A stretch of DNA of 21,615 nucleotides, taken from Aestuariicoccus sp032586235 (GTDB lineage Bacteria > Pseudomonadota > Alphaproteobacteria > Rhodobacterales > Rhodobacteraceae). The notes under the pieces are model-generated. The model ran no database searches. It was not told the DNA's origin and was given only the letters and a program-made list of their open reading frames with translations. The stretch covers positions 1 through 21,615 of the forward strand of contig NZ_JAWHTD010000057.1 in the NCBI RefSeq assembly GCF_032586235.1, in the 5' to 3' direction. Shown here in pieces: positions 15,106 through 21,615 of the stretch. Numbering within the stretch: position 1 is the stretch's first letter; every line of letters starts with the position of its first letter. A program made the translations under genes and the position numbers.

Positions 15106-15396
15106 ATGAGCGAAACCGTCAACCAGGCAGTCGCCGCACTCAACGAAAAGATGGACGGACAGGGCTTTGACGGCACCGCGAAGTTCGTCATCGAGGGCGA
15201 AGGCAGCTTTATCATCGACGGATCGGGCGCGCGCGCGGGCGACGAAGACGCCGACGTGACCCTGACCGCCGACACCGACACCTTCCAGCAGATCTTCGAA
15301 GGCGATCTGAACCCGACCTCGGCGTTCATGTCGGGCAAGCTGACCATCGACGGCGATATGGGTGCCGCGATGAAACTGGCGGGGGTGCTGGCCTGA
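15106..15396 (+). CDS. SCP2 sterol-binding domain protein
   Basis: The product (96 residues) consists only of an SCP2-type lipid-binding fold: helices at the N-terminus (VNQAVAALNEKM), then strands (GTAKFVIEGEGSFIID, ADVTLTADTDTFQQIFEG) and the family block NPTSAFMSGKLTIDGDMGAAMKLAGVLA. Such domains carry hydrophobic ligands such as fatty acids or sterol-like lipids; the ligand here is unknown. The protein is acidic and has no signal peptide. I choose ATG 15106 over an in-frame GTG at 15091 because AAAGGAC lies just upstream. The stop codon is two bases before the alpha/beta hydrolase start, so the two are almost certainly cotranslated. Confidence 0.93.
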   Translation: MSETVNQAVAALNEKMDGQGFDGTAKFVIEGEGSFIIDGSGARAGDEDADVTLTADTDTFQQIFEGDLNPTSAFMSGKLTIDGDMGAAMKLAGVLA

Positions 15397-15398
15397 TC

Positions 15399-16340
15399 AT
15401 GCTGGCCGATGCGCCCCTCTTCGCCGATCTGGCCGAGGGTCCGGCCGGCGCGCGCGCCTTCTGGCTGCGCGCCGGGGACGGCGTGCAGCTGCGCGTCGGG
15501 CATTTTCCGTCAGAGGGGGGCAAGGGCACGGTGCTGCTCTTTCCCGGGCGCACCGAATATATCGAGAAATACGGCCGTACCGCCGCCGATCTCGCTCAGC
15601 GGGGCTATCACACGCTGACCATCGACTGGCGCGGCCAGGGGCTGGCCGACCGGCTGCTCGACGACAAGCTGGCCGGGCACGTGCACCATTTCGACGACTA
15701 TCAGAAGGATGTCGCCGCCATGCTGGACGCCGCGCGCGACCTGGATCTGCCGCGGCCCTTTCACCTTCTGGCGCATTCCATGGGCGGCTGCATCGGGCTG
15801 CGGGCCGTCCTGTCGGGCCTGCCCGCAGCCTCTGCCACGTTTTCCGCACCGATGTGGGGCATCGCCATGTCGGGTCCGCTGCGCCCCGCGGCCTGGGCAC
15901 TCAGCTGGAGCGGCGCGGCACTGGGGTTCGGCCATGTCTATACACCGGGCACGAGGCCGTCGAGCTATGTCAATTCGGAACCCTTCGCCGGAAATCTGCT
16001 GACCCGGGACGAGGAGATGTGGAATTACATGCGTGCCCAGACCGAGGCCCAGCCCGAGCTGCAGCTGGGCGGGCCTTCGCTGCGCTGGCTGCACCAGGCG
16101 CTGAGCGAATGCCGCGCGCTGGCGCAAAGGCCCTCGCCCACGCTGCCCTGCCTGACCCTTGCAGGCACCGCCGAAGCCATCGTCGACGCCGACCGCATCG
16201 CCGAGCGCATGGACCGCTGGCCGGGCGGCGCGATGGAATGGATCGAAGGCGGCCAGCATGAATGCCTGATGGAGGACCGCGCCACCCGAACCCGGCTGGC
16301 CGACCGGCTCGTGGCGCATTTCGGCGCAACCACCGCCTAG
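15399..16340 (+). CDS. Alpha/beta hydrolase, lysophospholipase-like
   Basis: The product (313 residues) has the serine-hydrolase fold of the PldB/monoacylglycerol lipase group. The oxyanion region is LLFPGRTEYIEKYGRTA, followed by IDWRGQGLADR. The nucleophile elbow AHSMGG places Ser127; the acid is probably D263 (IVDADRI) and the base H287 (GGQHECLMED). The triad therefore looks complete. The substrate is not known, but a lipid ester fits both the subfamily and the coupled SCP2 lipid-binding gene two bases upstream. No signal peptide is seen, so it is probably cytosolic or peripheral to the membrane. It converges on the aldolase gene across an 84-base structured spacer. Confidence 0.93.
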   Translation: MLADAPLFADLAEGPAGARAFWLRAGDGVQLRVGHFPSEGGKGTVLLFPGRTEYIEKYGRTAADLAQRGYHTLTIDWRGQGLADRLLDDKLAGHVHHFDDYQKDVAAMLDAARDLDLPRPFHLLAHSMGGCIGLRAVLSGLPAASATFSAPMWGIAMSGPLRPAAWALSWSGAALGFGHVYTPGTRPSSYVNSEPFAGNLLTRDEEMWNYMRAQTEAQPELQLGGPSLRWLHQALSECRALAQRPSPTLPCLTLAGTAEAIVDADRIAERMDRWPGGAMEWIEGGQHECLMEDRATRTRLADRLVAHFGATTA

Positions 16341-16423
16341 CGCAACACGGCCCCGCGGTCTCCGACGTACTCTCTCCGAGCAGCAGGCCAGAGGGCCAGG
16401 ATCGGGTCCGGGGCCGTGTCGCG
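16341..16423. terminator. Structured spacer between convergent genes (bidirectional terminator or small RNA)
   Basis: The whole 84-base gap is closed by one stem: ACACGGCCCCG (16345-16355) pairs with CGGGGCCGTGT (16409-16419), and after one mismatch three more pairs follow (16341-16343 with 16421-16423). Inside, CCGA can pair with TCGG, and GGCC-AGAG-GGCC forms a small hairpin. There is no T-run. The fit of the stem to both stop codons suggests a function for both strands. Confidence 0.5.
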
Positions 16424-16424
16424 C

Positions 16425-17195
16425 TTAATCCGAGCCCAGCTCGTGAATGCCCCGCGCCTGCGCAGTGGCGCCCGCGCGCATCCAGGTGTGTTCGGAGGCG
16501 ATGAAGAACATCGTCAGCCCGTATTTCGCCCATTCCGCCGCCTTCTCGGCATTGGGAACGAAGGTGACATAGGTCTTGCCCTGCGCCCGGCAGGCCTCGC
16601 CCACCAGTCGCAGCGCCGATTCGAGCTGCGGAGAGTTCTGGTGATCGAAGCCGTAGCCCACAGACAAATCCGCCGGCCCCAGGAACAGCCCGTCGATCCC
16701 GTCGACCGCCGCGATCTCTTCGGCCACCTCGACCGCCTCGGGTTCCTCGATCTGCGCGATCAGCACCGTCTCGGTGCTGGACTGCGCCAGCACATCGCCC
16801 ATGCCCCGCGTCGCGTAGCCCGCCCAGCGGGTCGATCCGGCAAAGCCGCGCCCGCCGTGGCCGAAGCGCGCCGCCCGCGCCACCGCGCGCGCCTTCTCGA
16901 CGCTGTCCACATGCGGCACGACGACACCCACGGCACCCGCATCGAGCGCCCAGAGCGTTTCGCGGGCCGAGGCGTCGCCCACCCGCACCAGCACCGGGAA
17001 ATCCAGCGCCCGCCCGATGGCGAGGCAGGCGTCCATCGCCGCGCGGTCGAACGGCGCGTGCTCGGCGTCGAGACAGACGAAATCCAGCTCCGACTGCGCC
17101 AGCACCTCAATCAGCTGGAACGCAGGCGTCTTCAGGAAGGTCCCCGCCAGCGGCGTGCCCGACAACATCCTGTCCCTGAACCCGGTAATGCGCAT
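16425..17195 (-). CDS. HpcH/HpaI-family aldolase
   Basis: The product (256 residues) is a class II, metal-dependent pyruvate aldolase of the HpaI type, a TIM barrel that cleaves 4-hydroxy-2-oxo acids. By alignment with E. coli HpaI (offset of one), the catalytic H46 (DAEHAPFD) and R71 (VLVRVGD) and the metal ligands E150 (IAQIEEPE) and D176 (LGPADLS) are present. The usual glycine-rich loop reads RFGHGGRGFAG, a variant of the common RYPPxGxRG. The physiological substrate cannot be assigned: no aromatic or sugar-acid catabolic genes surround it. The ATG follows a GGGGAGGACAGG ribosome binding site. It is divergent from the exonuclease-ligase pair. Confidence 0.94.
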   Translation of the reverse strand: MRITGFRDRMLSGTPLAGTFLKTPAFQLIEVLAQSELDFVCLDAEHAPFDRAAMDACLAIGRALDFPVLVRVGDASARETLWALDAGAVGVVVPHVDSVEKARAVARAARFGHGGRGFAGSTRWAGYATRGMGDVLAQSSTETVLIAQIEEPEAVEVAEEIAAVDGIDGLFLGPADLSVGYGFDHQNSPQLESALRLVGEACRAQGKTYVTFVPNAEKAAEWAKYGLTMFFIASEHTWMRAGATAQARGIHELGSD

Positions 17196-17289
17196 GATCC
17201 TGTCCTCCCCTGTCGCGCGCCACCCTGCCGCGCGCAGGCGCTTTGCGCAACCCTCTGGCGCGGCCGCCGCCCCGGCCTATAGTCAGGTC

Positions 17290-18296
<1,007 letters not shown>

Positions 18297-18300
<4 letters not shown>

Positions 18301-19889
18301 AGGCCTTTGCGCAACTGTTCACGGCCGTGGATCAGACCACGAAAACCAGCCTGAAAACAAAGGCTTTGGCCGAATACTTCATGTCCGCCCCGGATGAGGA
18401 CAAGCTCTGGACCATGGCGCTGTTTTCTGGTCGCCGTCCGAAACGCGCGGTCAACACGACCCAGCTGCGCGAATGGGCCGCCGAGGCCGCCGGCGTGCCG
18501 CTCTGGCTGCTGGAGGAAAGCTATCCCATCGTCGGCGATCTGGCGGAAACCATCGCGCTGATCCTGCCCCCTGCACCAGAGATTGACGATCTGCCTTTAT
18601 CCCATTGGATCAAGGAATTGCAGGCGCTTCATCATGTCGATATCGACGCCCGCAAGGCCCGCATCCTCGCCGCCTGGGACCGGCTGGGTCCGGTCGAGCG
18701 GTTTCTTTTCAACAAGCTGATCACCGGCGGCTTCCGCATCGGGGTCAGCCAAAAGCTGATGACCCGCGCGCTAGCTTTTGCCACCGGCCAGCCCGAGGCC
18801 ACGCTCGCCCACAAGCTGATGGGCGGGTGGACGCCCGAAACCACCACCTACCACGCCCTGATCGAGGCCGAGGATCCGACCGCCGAAGCCAGCCGTCCGT
18901 ATCCCTTCTACCTCGCCTATCAGCTCGAGGATGGGCCGGAAAACCTCGATGATCCAAAGGATTGGCAGGCGGAGTGGAAGTGGGACGGCATCCGTGGGCA
19001 ACTGATCCTGCGGGGCGGCGATTACCACGTCTGGTCACGCGGCGAAGAGCTGATGACCGACCGCTTTCCCGAGCTGTCCCGCGCCCGCGACTTCCTCCCT
19101 GACGGCACCGTTCTGGACGGCGAGATCGTGGCCTGGGACGGCGCGCAGCCGATGCCGTTCAACACGCTGCAGCAGCGGATCGGGCGCAAGACCGTGCCGA
19201 AAAAATTGCTGGCCGAGGCGCCGGTGATCCTTTTGGCCTACGATCTGCTCGAGGCCGAAGGGCGCGATCTGCGCGACGCGCCTCTCAAGGACCGGCGCGC
19301 GCGGCTCGACGCCCTGCTGTCCGGCCTGCCCGAGGCCGCGCCGGTCCGCCCCTCGCCGCCGATCCGGTTCGACGACTGGAACGCTCTGGCCGCCACCCGC
19401 GCCAAGGCCCGCGACATGCGCGCCGAGGGTGTCATGCTCAAACACCTGGCCAGCCCCTATCTTGCGGGCCGCAAGAAGGGCGATTGGTGGAAGTGGAAGC
19501 TGGACCCGCTGACCGTCGACGCGGTGATGATCTATGCCCAGCAGGGCCACGGGCGGCGCGCCAACCTCTTCACCGATTTCACCTTTGCAGTCTGGCAGGG
19601 CAACGATCTGGTGCCCTTCACCAAGGCCTATTCCGGCCTGACCGACGCCGAGTTCCGCCAAATCACCGGCTGGGTGCGCAAGAACACGTTGCAGCGCTTC
19701 GGGCCGGTGCGGCAGGTGAAGCCCGAGCATGTGTTCGAGATCGCCTTCGAGGGCATCCACGAAAGCCCGCGCCACAAATCCGGCGTCGCCCTGCGGTTTC
19801 CGCGCATGTCGCGCTGGCGGCACGACAAACCGGTGCAGGAGGCCAACACGCTGGCCGATCTGAAAGAGATGCTCGCCGCCTACGGCTAG
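18297..19889 (+). CDS. ATP-dependent DNA ligase (cisplatin damage response type)
   Basis: The product (530 residues) seals DNA nicks through an adenylated lysine. The N-terminal region (about 1-200) is the DNA-binding domain with FNKLITGGFRIGVSQKLMTRAL; the nucleotidyltransferase core starts at K228 in EWKWDGIRGQ, followed by DGEIVAW (from 274) and EGVMLKHLASPYLAGRKKGDWWKWK (from 377). The OB-fold domain ends the chain. The lengths and motifs fit the class paired with the upstream exonuclease. In many bacteria the pair is followed by an Lhr-like helicase and a PdeM phosphoesterase; neither is here, and an amidohydrolase follows instead. This enzyme is separate from the NAD-dependent replicative ligase. 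Confidence 0.96.
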
Positions 19890-19949
19890 CCCGGTTGCGC
19901 CGGCGCGCGTCATCGTCCTAGGGTCGGCCAAACCGCAAAGGCGAGCGTC

Positions 19950-20762
19950 ATGCCCCAGCTTCCCCCCAACGCGACCGACGCCCATGTGCACCTGATCGGC
20001 GACGACTTTCCGCTGTCGCCCCGCGCCGTAGAGACCCCGCCGCCGGGTCCTCTGGACGACTGGCTGGGCCGCTACCGCGCGCATCTGGGCGCGATGGGCT
20101 GCACACGGGGCGTGATCGTGCACTCGATCCTCTATGGCGGCGACAACAGCGTCACGCTCGAGGCCACCCGCCGGATGGGGCGCGATTTCCGGGCCGTCTG
20201 CCTGATCACCGACGACGCGACCGAGGCGCAGATCGCCGAGCTGGCCGCGCAGGGCTGCAAGGCGGTGCGGCTGAATTATGTGCATGGCGGGCTGCTGTCC
20301 TGGGGGGGAATGAAGGCGCTGGCGCCCATGCTGGCCGCGCATGGGCTGCATGTGGAGATGCTGGCGCACAGTCACCGCCACCTGGTCGAGCTGGCGCCGC
20401 AGATCCCCGCGCTGCCGGTCGAGATCGTGTTCGACCATTGCGCCTGGCCCGATCCGGCGCTTGGCCTGACCGACGGTCAGAAGGCGCTGGAACGGCTGCT
20501 GGGCGAGGGGCACGCCTGGACCAAGCTCAGCGCGACCTACCGTTTTACCGACGCGCCCGCGGCGCTGGTGCAGCGGCTGGCAAAGGCCAATCCCGAGCGC
20601 ATTCTGTGGGGCAGCGACTGGCCGCATCTGATGCTGGGCGGAGTGCCCCGCCCCGATACCGGGGCCGAGCTGGACAAACTGCTGGCCGCCCTGCCCGACC
20701 CGGGCTTGCGGCAAAAGCTTTTCGTCGACAATCCCGCACGGCTCTACGGTTTCGGGGGCTGA
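19950..20762 (+). CDS. Amidohydrolase family protein (dicarboxylate lactonase-like)
   Basis: The product (270 residues) is a TIM-barrel hydrolase of the amidohydrolase_2 family, close in pattern to 2-pyrone-4,6-dicarboxylate lactonase (LigI). The metal or substrate motif DAHVHL is at residues 10-15. Other blocks are VRLNYVHGG, EMLAHSHRHL, EIVFDHCAWPD, TKLSATYRF and WGSDWPHLML, the last carrying the catalytic aspartate. The substrate is not known. The ATG follows AAAGGCGAGCG. It lies 60 bases after the ligase on the same strand, but nothing ties it to DNA repair. Confidence 0.92.
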   Translation: MPQLPPNATDAHVHLIGDDFPLSPRAVETPPPGPLDDWLGRYRAHLGAMGCTRGVIVHSILYGGDNSVTLEATRRMGRDFRAVCLITDDATEAQIAELAAQGCKAVRLNYVHGGLLSWGGMKALAPMLAAHGLHVEMLAHSHRHLVELAPQIPALPVEIVFDHCAWPDPALGLTDGQKALERLLGEGHAWTKLSATYRFTDAPAALVQRLAKANPERILWGSDWPHLMLGGVPRPDTGAELDKLLAALPDPGLRQKLFVDNPARLYGFGG

Positions 20763-20849
20763 GCCGCGCCTTGCGCGCAGCGGGCGGCGGGCGGCGAGGC
20801 CGCGAAAATATCCTTTTGCGCGACGGCGTTCGGTGGGACACTTGGCGGA

Positions 20850-21544
20850 ATGTCAAAGGCCGGTTCCTTGCGTCATTTGATCGTTATCCTCTTTGTGCTG
20901 GCCGCCGGTCAGACCGCGGCCCAGAACCTGACGCTGTCGGGCAGGCTCGCCCTTGGCGCGACCTCTGCCGGTGACAGCGGCGCCATTGCGCCCGTCGACC
21001 TGACCCTGTCCGTCCCGTTCGGGGCGGGATGGGCGGTCGAGGCCGGGACCTTTGCCTATGTCCTGCCCGACAAGCGCCCGCATGAGACCTACCTGTCGCA
21101 GCGCCTGGGCGACCTGCGATTCGGCGTCGTGCGTCCCGCCTATGACGCGGTGCTCGGGTCGGTGTTTCTGGACACCGCGCCATGGGGCTCGCCTATCGCG
21201 AGGCCGAGACCACCCGCGCCTTTACCACGACGCGCGCGATGCGCGTCAACGCGGTGCCGGTGGGTCTGTCCTACGGGCGCGGGAACGGCGCGTTCTGGTG
21301 GGGTTTGTCGCTGCATGGCGACGCCAAGGGCGATTTCCAGAGCGCCAGCGCGGCGCTGCGCTGGGAGGACGGGCCGTGGCGGGTTGCCATCGCCGCCGAG
21401 GCCGTGCGTCAAACCGGGCGGCCGGTGCGCTGGAACACCAAGCTGGGCGCGCGTTGGCGGCGGGGACGGATGGCTGTCGGCCTGACCGCCTTTGGCCCCC
21501 GCGCCTCGGGGAATGCCGATGCGCTGGCGCTTGACGTGACTTAG
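20850..21544 (+). pseudogene. Exported, probable outer-membrane barrel protein, broken by a one-base frameshift
   Basis: The reading frame starts at ATG 20850 (after GGCGGA) with a signal peptide (HLIVILFVLAAGQTAAQ before NLTLSGRL). It continues as alternating strand-like sequence, typical of a small outer-membrane barrel, to DTAP at about 21181. There the frame turns to Arg/Pro-rich nonsense, while the natural continuation (MGLAYREAETTRAFTTTRAM to the stop at 21544) is in the next frame. Restoring one base between 21181 and 21182 gives a continuous 231-residue protein. It could be a real pseudogene or a sequencing error; the downstream half shows no other damage. I do not recognise the family. 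Confidence 0.8.
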
Positions 21545-21558
21545 TCGGGTTTGAACAA

Positions 21559-21589
21559 CGCCTTCAGGCGGACTGAAGGCGGGGATTTT
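21559..21589 (+). terminator. Terminator-like hairpin after the broken gene
   Basis: A 9-base stem, CGCCTTCAG (21559-21567) with CTGAAGGCG (21573-21581) and a 5-base loop, is followed after four bases by TTTT. It lies 14 bases past the stop codon, suggesting the transcript normally ends here. Confidence 0.65.
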
Positions 21590-21615
21590 GTGTGGTGGGC
21601 GTGTGCAGGTCGGCG

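Noticed and set aside
19035..20714. A 559-codon minus-strand open frame opposite the ligase and amidohydrolase
   Set aside because: It spans two real genes on the other strand, has no family motifs, and has shadow-type composition.
20763..20849. A second copy of the GGATATTT-type intergenic repeat
   Set aside because: The reverse complement contains GGATATTTTCGCGGCC, but the flanking G/C hairpin is not matched, so the similarity is too short to claim.

Overview
The window reads as ordinary core chromosome of a high-GC alphaproteobacterium, most likely a member of the Rhodobacterales (Roseobacter group). I base this on gene families I associate with that order (DUF2842, DUF6524, CarD/CdnL, the SUV3-like helicase next to an S4 protein and a 7Fe ferredoxin), on the GC-rich codon use, and on intergenic hairpin elements of a style I recognise from those genomes. 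I see no tRNA, rRNA, CRISPR array, transposase, phage gene or toxin module, and no sign of a multi-gene novel system. The unusual material is mostly in the gaps between genes, plus one large acidic protein and two damaged or incomplete genes.

Layout. 1-1850: a small membrane ORF that seems to lack its 5' end, converging on rpiA (ribose-5-phosphate isomerase) and a secreted protein of unknown function, both on the minus strand. 2122-5126: sdaA (Fe-S L-serine deaminase), a very long hairpin over its stop codon, an EamA/DMT transporter, and a thiamine diphosphokinase on the opposite strand that overlaps the transporter's tail. 5265-7654: a 777-residue, strongly acidic protein with conserved-looking ends, closed by a textbook terminator. 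7703-9873: an intergenic repeat element, DUF2842 and purA on the minus strand, and divergent DUF6524.

9888-15025: a minus-strand cluster transcribed as TPR protein > SUV3-like RNA helicase > S4 RNA-binding protein > FdxA ferredoxin > CarD regulator, ending in twin hairpins. It combines RNA remodelling, RNA binding and a transcription regulator that acts on RNA polymerase; CarD also appears to have its own promoter. 15106-16340: an SCP2-type lipid-binding protein coupled to an alpha/beta hydrolase, suggesting lipid handling. 16341-16423: a structured spacer. 16425-17195: an HpcH/HpaI aldolase.

17290-19889: a DNA repair pair, a metallo-beta-lactamase-fold exonuclease overlapping an ATP-dependent DNA ligase by ATGA. 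The helicase and phosphoesterase often found with this pair are not in the window. 19950-21589: an amidohydrolase, then an outer-membrane-type exported protein whose reading frame is broken by one apparently missing base, followed by a terminator-like hairpin.
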